Of a stretch of 64,000 nt of DNA, positions 1 through 11,911 are shown piece by piece (within the stretch, counting starts at the first letter, position 1; each line of letters begins with the position of its first letter). The translations under genes were made by a program, and so were the position numbers. Below the pieces are notes generated by a model that was not told the DNA's origin, made no database searches, and saw only the letters and a program-made list of their open reading frames with translations. The DNA lies in NCBI GenBank assembly GCA_963210315.1, contig OY723297.1, positions 1,178,001-1,242,000 of the forward strand, in the 5' to 3' direction. Source of the DNA: Rhynchopus euleeides. Taxonomy: Eukaryota; Euglenozoa; Diplonemea; Diplonemida; Diplonemidae.

Positions 1-144
1 GCAAAGACTGCGTCGAAACCCGCACCGAAGGCTGCCAGCGCTGCAGCACCTGAAGAACCTGCAGCACCTGCAGCACCTGAAGCGCCTGCACCCTCACTGA
101 CCCCGGAACAGCAAGAACTCCTTGAGTTTGGGGTCCCGGCATAG
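1..144 (+). CDS. C-terminal end of an Ala/Pro-rich protein (partial)
   Basis: Frame 1 is open from the first base and reads 47 residues to a TAG at 142-144. The peptide is low-complexity, made of AAP/EEP/EAP repeats, then a short less biased tail with a PEQQELLEFG motif. It has the look of a disordered Ala/Pro/Glu linker with a final short helix, as in many RNA-binding or cytoskeletal proteins, but no family can be assigned from this tail. The GC-rich codon use matches the exons downstream. The start and most of the gene lie outside the window. Confidence 0.6.
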   Translation, partial: AKTASKPAPKAASAAAPEEPAAPAAPEAPAPSLTPEQQELLEFGVPA

Positions 145-414
145 AGACAGAGAATGGCTGAGTAAATCAAAAAATGAGACCCCCCCCCCTTTTCACTACG
201 CACAAACTACGCAATATGGGGTCGTCAGGGGCACCATTAATTTTTATTGTGTGTGTGGGTGTGTCCCGCAGACCCCTCTGTTTTCTTTTGACAACGATCC
301 GATCCCCCCATCCCTTTAAAAAATCACCAGGGCGGTTTTCCCTCCAAAAAAAAGGCGTGGAAAAAAAAAGGGGGGGTGTGGAACAGGGTAAAAGATAGGG
401 TTCCGGGCTGCGCG

Positions 415-960
415 CCGAAAACCGGGGGTAATCGGGGGTAAAATTTCAGCCATTTCCCCAAATGGAAGGGCTTCCCTTCCCACAACACCCTACCCCACGC
501 CACTCAACTGGGATGGGCAGGATGGGTCCTCTGCGGGTGACTGACTTCGCCGCCGCTGCCAGGTCCGAGAGGAGCGCGCTCCTTCTTGGCGTCAACGCGA
601 AGGAGTCAGTCAATGAGGAAGGCGTTCTTGAGAGCGTGGTGGTGGTGAAAGCACCGCAGGTTGCCCTGCTTGCAGACTTGGTTCTGGACATGCACAGGCC
701 AGAGGGGGGGTCTGGGGGGCGGAGCCCCCCAGCCGCCGGAGGCCACGGTAGTGAACAGCTGATTCTGCTCCATAGTCGCACGCCGCATGTAGTCAACGTG
801 CACCTTGTGCTCAACAGGTTCATCGGGCTAACGCCTGGGGCAGGGCACTGTGCTCTTGGCCCCGGCCTCCTCTGGCCAAAAAACACCCTGGAATAGTACC
901 CGGACAGAATCTCAGAAAAATTCCGGTGAAAAAAAAAAAGAGGCACCCCCGGTTTTTCGG
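415..960. mobile_element. Small non-autonomous element with short terminal inverted repeats
   Basis: CCGAAAACCGGGGGT at 415-429 is matched in inverted orientation by ACCCCCGGTTTTTCGG at 945-960, enclosing about 546 bp with no recognisable gene. Inside, 701-757 carries a G-rich palindrome (GGGGGGC/GAGCCCCCC) followed by a CCGCCGGAGGCCACGG block that recurs almost unchanged at 49878-49930. Just outside the right end, 973-997 forms a CGGGGC/GCCCCG hairpin flanked by A and T runs. No target-site duplication was established, so the boundaries are tentative. Confidence 0.4.
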
Positions 961-1404
961 GGCAAAATCTCCAAAACCGGGGCTAAGCCCCGTTTTTCAT
1001 AACAGTATCTTAAACACTGGTGTGGAAAGGGGATGCGCAGGAGTGTGCCACCATACAGACACATCTCTCCCCTCACCTCCTCCCTCTGCCTTCCCCATTC
1101 GGCGCAATGACATCCTCCTTAAAATGTTCACCCCCCACACACCAGGCTCCTAAATGAGATTGAGAATAGAAATCCCGCCACGGGACACGGCAGAGACAGC
1201 ACGGGATGGGGACGGTGGGGGAGGGAAGAGGGATGCACAATGCGTGGCCTGACAGGCAGGGAGTGGACCCCACCCCCACCCCCATCCCCCCCTCCAAAAG
1301 GGACAAGCGCCTCACCGATCGTCCCTCCCCTCCTGGTGTCCCACGGAGGGGTGGTTGTTAACCGCAACGTGCGACCTCCCCAAAAAATAAAAATCCAAAA
1401 AAAA

Positions 1405-1509
1405 CATGTCTGGTAGGCATACCACAGTGTACGTCACGGCCTGGTCGTCTTGTACGTCAGGCTGGAGGTCGTCGATGCCAAAAAAAAAAGCATGTCTGGT
1501 AGGCATACC
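1405..1509. repeat. Pair of 19-bp direct repeats
   Basis: CATGTCTGGTAGGCATACC occurs at 1405-1423 and again at 1491-1509, each preceded by an A run. Sixty-seven bases separate the copies. Function unknown. The TAGGCATAC core resembles the ends of the TIR elements at 30555 and 53780. Confidence 0.6.
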
Positions 1510-1730
1510 TCAGAGGCTGGGGTGTGTTACAGTGGAGACGGCAGCAAGGGCATGGTGCCCTAAGGCGGCCAGATTCCACAACCCCAGATATGCAGTGCCG
1601 TGTGTGGTTTGTGCCGTCAGGGCTATGCCTGTGGTGGATATCTTGTTGGAGCTGCTGTAGAGTGGTGGGCCTAAAGGCAGGCCGTGTGGTTGGGGGGGTG
1701 GGGTGGGGGGGGGGGGAAGCAAGGATGGGA

Positions 1731-2353
1731 ATAATCCAACAACCCTGGAATATAATCCATTTAGTCCATTTAATCCATTTAATCCAGGATTTAATCCAGC
1801 ATTTAATCCCACTGCAGGTGCTTCCAGGCCCTACCAGGCTACCACCAGGTCGGTGTCGGTGGATCGTGGTCAACTTATGGACCTTCTCTGGCTGGAGCCT
1901 GTTGCGCCTCTTCTCAGACTGGCAGCCCACACAGCTGAAGATACGCTCCTGTGCAGCTGTTCCTGCTGGACATCGGCCCGGGCTGCACCCCACCCCTGCG
2001 AGGACTCCGGCACAAGGCGACTGAATGTCAGCCACCACTGCTCAGGCGGATCCACACACGGGACCACAGTTCCTCCACTCGTCGTGGTCGGACCTGACTG
2101 TGCCGGGGATGAAGATGTTGAGCACATGCAATGCCAACACGTCAATCGAAGCACGTCAAGGGGCATTTGCGCTTCGGTATTACGGCAACCTTCGTCATTT
2201 TTCAGCGAGCCAAGCTGGAAATGCACCCAAAATGCCCTCGCTGGCACCCCGCAGCACAAACCCCCAAAGGCGTGGATTAAATAGTAAAATCCAGGCGAAT
2301 AAAATCCATTTAATCCATTTAATCCACGAGTTTAATCCATGAATATAATCCAG
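1731..2353. repeat. Two blocks of TTTAATCCA-type short repeats flanking 460 bp
   Basis: Seven or eight copies of (T)TTAATCCA or a close variant are packed into 1731-1810 and a similar set into 2272-2353. The outer edges carry related words (CTGGAATATAATCCA on the left, GAATATAATCCAGG on the right), so the two blocks bracket 1811-2271. This could be a short non-autonomous element with subterminal repeats or two independent microsatellites. The enclosed segment has no recognisable gene. Confidence 0.5.
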
Positions 2354-3025
2354 GGGTGCCATCCTTGGGGGGAAGCTGCCGAAGCTTTCAGTTGGAAGTT
2401 CAAGATTTCAGCAGGGCGTCGGTGACTTGACTGAAATGGATAACCACCCGAATAAAAACTAAACGGTGCGGTGCGGTGCGCAGGAAAAAAACAAAAAGGG
2501 GTGGGTGGGGGGGCAGTTGAGAGAAGGCGTGCACCCCCCCCGAGTTAAGGAAAATGTGTTTACGCCACTGCCCTGCCTGCCGTGCACTTCGGGCTGGTGG
2601 GTCGTCGGTGCCCAAAAAAAATAGCTTAGCTTCGCGCCACGCGCCACCCTCCCCCTGCCCCCCACTCTGCCCTCCCGGAGCGATGTTCTCGGAGAACACT
2701 CTACCCCAACTGGCACTCAGCGTTGCAGGATTGGAATCATACCCTGCAAAAAAACCAGAGGATCACTGCCCCCCCCTCCGCCACCCACACATTGGGATCT
2801 GTCGATGCAAATGACCAATAGGCATGACAACCCTCTGTTGCTCCATTTCTTTCCCCTCCTTGCCTATCCCCACACACACACACCCTACAGAAGGGCCGGG
2901 TCTCAGGGGTCCTGTGCTGCGCTACACTAGGGGACCAGGGGAACGGGCCAGGAGGCTGATCCCGGGGAGCCCCCACCCACACCCCCCACGGCTCTCTGGT
3001 GCTCTTTGCACTCGATATAGCGAAG

Positions 3026-5143
3026 ATGGCTGAGCCGACGGGTGAGATGGCGAAGAAGCCAACGCCGAAGCGGCAGGGGTCTGCTGTGAAGTCGAAGAAT
3101 GACGTCCGCAAGGCGGAGAAGGACATCGCGAAGGAGCTGCGTGGCAAGATGGCGAAGTATAAGCGTGAGTCTGGGGAGACGCGCTTCAAGACGGAGCCGG
3201 ATCAGCCGGGCCGTCTGAAGAACAACCTGAAGAAGGCGAAGCGTATGCGTGACTCTGCCCTGCGTGAGGCTGCGCGTGCTGAGATGGTGCACTATGCTGA
3301 CGAGCCTGGCTTCATCGAGCTTGACGAAGGCGAGGAGGGCCGTGACGTCACACAGCGCGACATTGTCCAGGGGGTGGACCTGCAGACCACGCGGAAGCGC
3401 TTCGACATCACCCTCGACAAGCTGGGGCCCTACCTCCAGGCGTATTCGCCCAACGGGAATGTGCTCGCCCTGGCGGGGGAGAAGGGGCACCTGTCCTTCT
3501 TCCATTGGAAGAACTTCCGCCTGTTCGGCGAGGTGCAGCTGCGCGACAGGGTGCATGACATCACCTTCTTCCACGACGACCAGCTCGTTGCTGCGGCGCA
3601 GAGGAAGTACGTCTATGTTTACAACAACAAGGGGGCGGAGATTCATCTGCTGAAGAACATGCAGAACATCCGGGTGCTGGACTTCCTCCCGCAGCACATG
3701 CTGCTCGCGGGGGTGGGTACACAGGGCGTGCTGCACTACTTCGACGTCAGCGTGGGGGACCATGTCGCCGTGCAGAAGACGAAGACGGGGCCCTGCCACG
3801 TCGCACGCCGCAACCCCTACAACTCCGTGATGGCCCTCGGGCACACCCTGGGCACCGTCAGCATGTGGTCCCCCACCTGCTCCGCCCCTCTTGTGAAGGT
3901 GCTGGCGCACTCTGCGCCTCTGCAGGACATTGCCTTCCCTCTGGACGGGCGGTATATGGTCACCACTGCGGCGGACAGCGCCGTCAAGGTGTGGGACACA
4001 CGCATGTGGAAGAGCCTCCACAACATCCCGCAGAAGTCCATGCCTGCCGCGCTCACCATCTCGCAGACGGGCCTCCTCGCCATCAACTCTGGGAACAAAG
4101 TGGAGCTGTGGAAGGACTGGTTCAAGGGGAAGCCCACCACGCCCTACATGGCGCACCGCCTGCCCAACAACGCAGACGTCATCACGCGAACCCGCTTCTG
4201 CCCCTACGAGGATGTGCTGGGCCTGGCGCACTCCTCAGGGTTCTCCTCCCTCATCATCCCCGGGTCTGGTGAGGCTAACTACGACTACTACGTTGCGAAC
4301 CCCTACGAGACGAAGCAGCAGCGGAAGGAGCGTCCTGTGCATCAGCTGCTTGACAAGCTTCCGGCGTCGATGATCTCGCTGAACCCGCGTGACATGGGGA
4401 CCATCAACACCCGGTCTATGCGGGACAAGAAGGAGAAGGAGGCGCTGATCGTGCGCCAGACAGAGTTCCGGAAGAAGCAGGCTGAGGGCAACGGTGTGCG
4501 TGACGAGGATGTGGCCTCCGACCCGGAGGACCACATCATCCGCCCGGAGATGCTCCCCGAGGACAAGAAGAAGGCGAAGATCCGGCGCCCGAAGCACCTC
4601 AAGGAGAAGCGTCTGTTCCTGCAGAAGCAGGAGCATCAGCGGTTCCTGGCGAAGCGTGCGGCGCAGAAGAAGAACCGCGAGAGGGCTGACGCGGAGAAGG
4701 AGGGGCGTGAGCCGATGGATGTCAGCGGGGGAGGGGGCAGTGAGGCGGCCCCGGACAGAGCGGATGGGAGTGTTTTCGACGAGACCTCTGCCCTGAAGCG
4801 CAAAGCGGAGCCGGCAGAAGAGGTGCTGCCGAATGAGCCCGGGCAGGCTCGGAAGAAGGTATGCTGCGGTGCGGTTGGGGGATGGGGTGCAGGGGCGGGG
4901 GGTGGGAGGTTTCTCGCCAGAGCTTGGGTGGTGTCTGAGCAGATTTTTTTGCGGTTGTGGTGTCGTCATGCAGCATTTCAAATCGACCCCTTTTCACTGC
5001 CGTGCCCTGGTTTCCATCGCCCTTGTTATCTCCCCAAACAGAGACGGGCGAAGCCTGAGCCGAACCGTTCCCGCACTGCGCTTGACTACTTTTTCGAGAA
5101 GAAGGAGGAGGTGGAACATGCGAAGAAGAATACCCGGAGATAA
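3026..5143 (+). CDS. WDR46: WDR46/BING4 (Utp7) WD40 ribosome-biogenesis protein
   Basis: Two exons, 3026-4858 and 5042-5143, joined in phase 0 at a GTATG donor, give 644 residues (human WDR46 about 610, yeast Utp7 about 550). The basic N-terminus leads into the family signature TTRKRFDITLDKLGPY and a WD40 propeller (HWKNFRLFGEV, AAQRKYVYVYNNKG, KVWDTRMWKSLHN). After it come the BING4 C-terminal motif NPYETKQQRKERPVHQLLDK and a Lys/Arg-rich tail. The family is part of the nucleolar SSU processome needed for early 18S pre-rRNA processing. ATG 3026 is chosen because the basic tail begins there; an in-frame ATG at 2999 would add nine residues. The 183-base intron is a multiple of three and contains no stop in frame, so a retained form would stay open. 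Confidence 0.93.
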   Translation: MAEPTGEMAKKPTPKRQGSAVKSKNDVRKAEKDIAKELRGKMAKYKRESGETRFKTEPDQPGRLKNNLKKAKRMRDSALREAARAEMVHYADEPGFIELDEGEEGRDVTQRDIVQGVDLQTTRKRFDITLDKLGPYLQAYSPNGNVLALAGEKGHLSFFHWKNFRLFGEVQLRDRVHDITFFHDDQLVAAAQRKYVYVYNNKGAEIHLLKNMQNIRVLDFLPQHMLLAGVGTQGVLHYFDVSVGDHVAVQKTKTGPCHVARRNPYNSVMALGHTLGTVSMWSPTCSAPLVKVLAHSAPLQDIAFPLDGRYMVTTAADSAVKVWDTRMWKSLHNIPQKSMPAALTISQTGLLAINSGNKVELWKDWFKGKPTTPYMAHRLPNNADVITRTRFCPYEDVLGLAHSSGFSSLIIPGSGEANYDYYVANPYETKQQRKERPVHQLLDKLPASMISLNPRDMGTINTRSMRDKKEKEALIVRQTEFRKKQAEGNGVRDEDVASDPEDHIIRPEMLPEDKKKAKIRRPKHLKEKRLFLQKQEHQRFLAKRAAQKKNRERADAEKEGREPMDVSGGGGSEAAPDRADGSVFDETSALKRKAEPAEEVLPNEPGQARKKVCCGAVGGWGAGAGGGRFLARAWVVSEQIFLRLWCRHAAFQIDPFSLPCPGFHRPCYLPKQRRAKPEPNRSRTALDYFFEKKEEVEHAKKNTRR

Positions 5144-5681
5144 GCTGCTCTGGGGTGCAGCGACGTCGCTGCCTATCATCGCGCCGGAGTGTGGCGCACC
5201 CACCCATCACTCATCAGTTGCCTCTAGCCCACGGGGGCGGGGATCACCGCTTGAAGCCCCCGTGATTCGTTTGCCGCGCCGTTCGTGTTTTTCTTTTCTG
5301 TTTTTTTTCCGCAGCTACCGCTCGCAACCGACGGACCGAGCTCAATCAACAAAAAAAAACACTCCTGTGCACAGGGGAGACCTGGGGGTGGGAAAGTCCA
5401 GATCGACGAAGACCCCCCACCGCCCCACCCCACCCCGCCCTGACTCATCCCATCATGCACCCCCAGTGTTGCGAATAAAACCTGTTTCCCTGCGTCATGA
5501 CAAACATCACGCAGGAGGTGGCCACACACGCAAAGAATTTTATTGTGCCTCACTCTCGCAACGCCACCTCCAACAAAACACGTTAGCCTCCACGTATTTA
5601 GGCTCCACAACTCACTTTTGTGCCTGTTTCTCCCCGTTTCATGCCCTTGAAGCACCTCACACCCCACTGCAGGCTGCAAGG

Positions 5682-7465
5682 ATGGAGTTGGACAGCGGTG
5701 GCGACAGTGGGTGGGGATGCGCCCTGCGGTGCATCCGCACCCTGAATTGCCAGACACACACAACCAGCCTGCTTGTGGAGGGGCTTGCTGACAAGCGCCT
5801 GTACGTGCTGCGGCGCCTCGATGTGCGCGACATGCGCAACAAAGACAGGCAGGAGGTGGCACAGGAGGTGCGGCAGCTGGGGTCGCTCCGCCATGTGTTC
5901 GTCCTCAGCTGCTACGGCTCCTTCGAAGAGAAGAGTTACATCAACCTGCTGACGGACTACGCAGAGAACGGCTCCCTCCGACACCTCGTCAAGACGGCGG
6001 AGTCGGAGATCATCATGCAGTGGGTCATCCAGCTCGCCCTTGCGCTGGAGCACACCCATGTGTCCGACCTCCTCCACCACGACGTCACCCTCGACAGCGT
6101 CTTCGTCAACAGCAAAGGTGTGCTGAAGCTCGGCGACTTCGGGCTGAAGTCGATCCTCAACCGCTTCTCCGAGTCTGAGCGCCGCACGGCAACCACGCCT
6201 TACTTCACAGCACCTGAGGTGAGAGTGGGCCTGCCGTATCAGACGCATTCCGACATCTGGGCCTTTGCCAATGTCTGTAAGGAGCTGCTGAAGCATGCAC
6301 AGACCGTGGCGGAGTCGCCGCAGGGTGGGTCGCTCCCGGCGACGCATATTCTGGAGGAAGACTTCTTCAACCTGAAGCGGGTGTTGGATTCGATGGCGTC
6401 GCCCGACCCGAGGTGCCGCCCGAAGCTGGCGGACCTGCTGACCCTCCCCTGCGTGCAGAGCCGTGCGCCGCACCTCCCGACGGTGCTGCGGTCGGAGCTT
6501 GCGGCGTACACCACCAAGCAGAAGGCTAACCCGGGCACCACCACCGCTGCCAACACCACACAGCCCCAGGCACCCCACTCCGCCCCCCAGGCAGCCAAGG
6601 CTGTTGTGTCGCACAACCCACGCCGGGTCAACCAGAATGCGCCGGGCGGTGGGGGTGGCGTGTCGGGCGTGCAGCCCATGCCCTCGTCTGCCTCCTTCTC
6701 CTCCTCGACCTCGTCGGTGCAGGGGGCGTCCTACCACCCCATCAGTGGGAAGATGGACACCAGCACCGCGTCGTCGGCCGGGTCGGGCACCCCGCTGTGC
6801 CCCGATCTGCGCGGGGGGAACACCACGTCGCCCACAACCACACCGCCCACCCCGATGTTCGTCGACCCGACGGCGGGGGGGCGGAAGCGCCCCGCCACAT
6901 CCCCGCCTGCGCAGCAGCGCCCCCGCGAACCCACCGGCACCGCAACGCCGGGGAGCAGCAGCACCGTGCTCACCCCGTCACGGCCTGCGCCTCTTCCTCC
7001 CGCGTTTGTCACACACCCCCAGGCGTCGCCCGCGACACCACCGCAGGCACGCCACCCTGCAGAGGGCGTTGAAGGGCCGAGGCCCAAGGCATCCCCTGCG
7101 GTATCCAGCCCACCGCTGTCCCCAGGGCTGCCCGGCACTCCATCCGCAGCGGCACCCCTCCGGCAGGCACAGCCGCCCCCGCCGCCACCCCCCGGCCCCT
7201 CCCTCCTCCGAGCAGCTGCCGACGAGGCGCCGCAGCACGGGGGGTCGCGGGGCAGCACCGCAGCCCCCGCCTCAGCCTCGATCGCCACGCCCACCACCAC
7301 CCCCACCGCAACCCCTGTGGGGAAGACGGGGAGCGCAGCGCATCCGCACTACCGCCCGGTGTCGTATGGCACGCCGCTGCAGCAGGGCGTGTCCGTCCCT
7401 CTCGGTGGAGGTGCCGGGGCTTGGAGGGGTGGCGGTGGCGGTGGGGCCCCTCAGAAAACCCCTTC

Positions 7466-7498
<33 letters not shown>

Positions 7499-9995
7499 CC
7501 TCAGCCTGCAGCAGCTGCGGCAGGCGAAGCAGCAGGAGCGGAGCAAGAGCAGGGGCCTCCACGGGCATGACACAACGGCGCAGGCCATGCAGAGCGCCCT
7601 GCCCGCCCGCAGGGCGGCAGCAGGGCCGCCGCCTCCGCCCACCCCCTCCGGCTCTGCGCCTGGGGTGGGGGTGCACGCGATGGGGCGGCGTGGGTCTGCC
7701 GGGCGTGATGCGGACGTCTCCCCCCTGAGTGCACCGGAAGGCGGGGACACCTGGATGCAGGACGCGAAGGGCAAGCTGCAGCAGCTGACTGCGACGCTCG
7801 CCGCCATGCCGGCGGGTGCGAAGCACCCGCCCTCCCCGACGGGGGCGGGCTCCTCCGCACCCTGCCTCCGCGCCGCCGCCGGCCTGGGCGCCGACAGCCC
7901 CCGCCGCCTCGACAGGGAACGGGAGGCCGCCCGCCAGCAGCGCCATGCCCTCTCCCCCACAGGCAAGGCACGCCGCCCCCGCCAGCAGCCCTTCGCCACC
8001 TCGAGCCCTGCCATCCTCTCGGAGCAGGCGGGCCGGCGGGAGGCTGCAGCAGGGGGTGGTGGTGGTGGTGTGCGGACCTCCAGCCTGGGGCGGAAGCCTG
8101 CAGTGACATCGGGGAGTCGGTCCCGTTCGATAGATCAGAGGGAGGCAGGGTCGTCGCCTCATGGGGATGCGAAGGCTGCGGCGCGGCGTGGGCTTGCTTC
8201 GGTGCATATGCTGCGGAGGGACGAAGAGGAGAAGCGACGAGGCGAGATGGCCAGCAAGCGGCAGCGCGAGCAGGAGTCACTCAAGGAGAGGAATAAGGAG
8301 CTCCGGTCGAAGCTGACCAACGCAAAGTCGCGCATCACGACGGTCGGAGGTCCGCGGGGCGACTTCCTCAAAGGGAACCAGAGGAACGGGGTGGTGTTCA
8401 CCACCCTGGGTCCCTCCCTGGACAGCCCTGCCCAGGAGGTGTCGCCCGGCCTGCAGGCGCGTGCGGAGGGTGGTGTGGGTGTGGGTGTGCCGACCCCGCG
8501 TGGCACGCCTCGGAAGAAGATGGAGGTTCCGGAGGCGGGTGGGTCGCGGAGTGAGGGGAAGGAGAACCACTACGCGGCGCCGAATAGGGGGGGCCCGAGG
8601 GGGGCGCGGGCGGCCAAGGAGAAGGAGCGTGTGGTGGGGCATGTGCCAGTGGCGGGTGTGGCGGTGTCCGGGCAGAGGGAGGATGACACGGAGGCGATGC
8701 GGGAGAAGAAGGAGAAGGCGCGGGAGAGCCGCGACGAGGCGCGGCGTGCGATGAAGGAGGCGCGGCGGCAGCATATGGAGGAGAAGAGGAAGCATCCGGG
8801 GAATGACTGGAGCTTTGAGATTCACGTGTCGTCGCATCAGCTGCCGGAGGAGTTGCCGCCGCAGCAGGGGGGGCAGGGTGCGGTGGGGCCGCCGCAGACA
8901 CAGCCGATACTGTCGCCCCGACCTTTGGAGCCAGGGTTGGCACATCGGCCCCCGCTGCACACAGACCCGAATCTGTCCAGCGTATCCCTCGATGCACCGC
9001 CGGTATGTAATGGGGTGTTGTTCGGCAGAATAGTTTTGGTTTGTGCTCAGCGTTTGGTGGTATGCACATATGAATGGCCAGGCTGTCTTTGGCCTAACAA
9101 AGCATCTCCAAGTCATTTTTCGAATGCGTATTGACATGGGAGGGTGGGGGGTGTGTCATGTCGCTGTTGTGCACACTGGGGGCTGGCTAGAGGTTGTTGG
9201 CCTGATCACTTCACCGCTGCCACCCACACGCCCTCCCTCATCTGCAGTCTCCATCGTCGCCGCCTGAGCCGCAGCAGTTCCAAGGGCGGCAGTCGATGCA
9301 TTCCCTGCATGACTATAGCCACGACCTGCACGGGGAGATGTCGCGCAGCGCCCCTATGCTGGCGATGAGCGACGACCTGGCGCCCGACCCACTCGTGCAT
9401 CTGCCACGCGATGCCAAACGGAAGGACTACGCTCTGCCCAGTGACCCCTTCCCAGTGCAGGCCCCGAGTGCGCTGCCCATCCCATCGCCGGTGCGTGCGT
9501 CCCCTCCCCGTGAGGGCGACGCCCCAGCCGCAGAGGACACCACCGTGCGGTCGAAGGTGTCCTCCAAGATAGAGTGCCTGCGTGAGTCGCTCGAGGAACA
9601 GCTCGGGACAGACACGTTCTTCTCCGCCTACCAACGGCTCAAGGTGTCTGATGGCCGCACTGACGAGTCCCTTTTCGAGGGCCTCGGGGTGACCGATGCG
9701 AAGAGTCGGGTATGGGTCACTGTGGGTTTAGCTTGAAGATTATTGAGGCCGGCTGGGGATATCCCGATTGAAAACAACACGGTTCATACCGCAAGCAGGA
9801 CCAGCCTCGATGTCTTTTGTTGAGCGCAGACTTGTTGAGCCAACGTGATATGTGTGTGAGTGTGTTTGTAACACACCCGAGCTCATCTCCTTGATGCTTG
9901 CCCGTCGCATGCACCCCTCACACACTACCCCTCAACAGGTTGCGGAGCGCATGTTGTACCAGCTTGTGGAGCTGGAAGACCTGTTCTACGGGTAG
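5682..9995 (+). CDS. NEK-like probable pseudokinase with long disordered tail
   Basis: Three exons (5682-9002, 9248-9709, 9939-9995), all phase 0 with GTATG donors, encode 1279 residues. Residues about 1-270 form a NEK-type kinase fold with DFG (GDFGLKS), APE (TAPEV) and DIWAF motifs. Catalytic positions are degenerate: no Gly-rich loop can be seen, the VAIK lysine position reads VLRR, and HRDxKxxN reads HHDVTLDS, so the catalytic Lys and metal-binding Asn are lost while the Asp remains. About 800 residues of Pro/Ser/Ala/Thr-rich disorder follow, with a run of eleven Gln near residue 600, then basic coiled-coil stretches (RRDEEEKRRGEMASKRQRE and REKKEKARESRDEARR). The last exon ends in an acidic YQLVELEDLFYG helix. 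NEK relatives act at basal bodies and mitotic poles; a scaffold role here is inference. Confidence 0.85.
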
Positions 9996-11911
9996 CATCG
10001 CCTTGACAGGGCCGTTGCACATTAGACCGCCCTCCTCCAGAGGTGATAGATAATAGGAACGTTCTGCCCCCTCCCTCCCTGACGTGCGGGTGGTTCCCGA
10101 TGCCGGTGTCCATGTCCGCACGGCAGCCTCTCAGCTTCCCCCAGGGTCACGCTTAACAATGCCCCTCCAGCTTTCCGCTAGGAGGGGTTCACTGGTGTTG
10201 TCAAGAGCTCAACCCATGCAAGGCAAATCGCAGGGGTGGATGCCACCGCGTCAAACACACTGCACAGTGTTTTGATGAACCCACCGAGCCTTCCCATCTA
10301 GGCAAATTGGCTGCGCTCCATATGCCTTGAATAATACAGAAATCCGGTCGTGCACACTCGCGTTGTGATGGCGCTTTGAGATGTGTAGATGCTTGCCACT
10401 CGCTCCGACGTGGTATTGGCCTGTCCACTGTTTGGGCCTGAATAAAGCCGACGGGCGTGAGTCTGTTGTACCCCGAAACAGGCTGTTTTGTTGCCTGGCG
10501 CTGGCTGGGCCATTTCTTACGGAACAAAACCCCCCCCCCCCCCCCCCACACGCACACACACACACCCTCCTTTTCAACGACTGGGGAGAACGAAATCTAC
10601 CAGGAGTATTCGAAACAAATAATAAAGCAAAAAATCCCCCACAACAGAAATGCTTAGATAAAGCACGGTATTTTTTACAGGCGTATATTAGACCACGCTG
10701 TGTGATTTGATGAGTGTGATGTGGTTTGTTGTTCCTGGAGTTAAATGGAACTGAAGTGTGAAGAAAGACTCCTCCGCCGCCTTTGAGGGGGGGGGGGTTC
10801 AAAGAATTGCAAACGAAAATGAATAGCGGGGGGTGTGGGTGGGTGAACTGCCCTCTCGGGGACAGGGGATGTGGCTGGAGGAAGTGGCTGGCGACGTCAC
10901 ACACTTGAGAGAAAGGCTCGACACCTTGATGGGAGGCGATGCCGTATCGCTGCACTCACTGAACTGCCTGCACTGAAAGATTTACTACGTGAATGTGTAT
11001 GGCACAGGGCATGCATGTCGTCCTCAGGGAACACTGTGCTGGTTGGCATCACCCACTTCTTCATTACTCCTCCGACCAAATAGATGCGCGAGAGGACTCA
11101 GTAAGTCAACACCTAGCGTGTGGCCTCTTTCCTCCCAACCCACCATTCTGAGGTGGGCTGTTATAGGCGTGCCCGTTGTATTGTTTGTTTTCCTCTTCCT
11201 GCTGTGCCAGGCTGTTCCGTTTTTCGCTTCTTGCAAGCCCCTCGGTTTTTTTGTCTCTTTCTCCCTTTGCCCTTGCCTGCCGCGCTCTGCGGGGGGCAAG
11301 CTGAAGTGCACTCGCCGATGAAGTTGCAAGACCATCCCCTGTGTTCCATTCTCACGGTATTGGAGGAATTGTGTGTTCGGCAGCCAACCAGTAGAACCGC
11401 AAGAGGGCTAGTCCTTCTTCAGCCAAGGGTTTGTAAGGCCTGTGCCCCGCCCGAATGTTTGCAGCTGTGCACCCAGGGAGGGCACAGCTGACCCACGACA
11501 CTCCTGTGGGCAAACAATGTCGGGGTGCCTGTGGAGGCGAACCGAGAATCAACAGCATGGGCGCGTGGTATTGTGTTAGATCCACAGGTTGGGTTGATGC
11601 TGGTTGGAAAATCGGCCCGTGGAAGACTGGTCGGACTTGTGCATTTTCAGAGGGCTCGCCTGTTCTTGCATGCCATCTTCATAAATGTCAGCACTGAATC
11701 ACTGCTTGTGCAGACCACGTTGAAGGACAGCCGAGCTGCCAGCCTGTCGGCGACTATCACCGTGCAGATGCAGGAGGGAGGCAAAGGCATAGATGACAGT
11801 GGCGTGGAGACCCCCTTCCCATCTGACGAGTTTTTTATGCAATTGGGCTTGTTGCACGTTGCCTTTGAAATCATTCACCCACCCAGGTCGCTCTCGATAC
11901 ACCCTAGCACA
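9996..11911. other. Intergenic spacer
   Basis: No gene or structured element recognised. It contains a C-run followed by a CA microsatellite near 10530-10565 and a G-run near 10786-10798. Open frames here are short and biased. The segment just upstream of 11912 ends in a pyrimidine/AG stretch (CACCCACCCAG at about 11876-11886) that could be the acceptor of a 5'-UTR intron. Confidence 0.5.

Larger units (their letters stand above)
145..3025. other. Intergenic region with dispersed repeats
   Basis: No convincing gene. Long G, C and A runs alternate with moderately complex sequence. It holds a small TIR element (415-960), a 19-bp direct repeat (1405-1423 and 1491-1509) and two blocks of TTTAATCCA repeats (1731-1810 and 2272-2353), listed separately. 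Confidence 0.6.

Noticed and set aside
446..946. Overlapping 144-166-codon frames on both strands
   Set aside because: Open because of GC bias inside a small TIR element; no domain and no agreement between frames.
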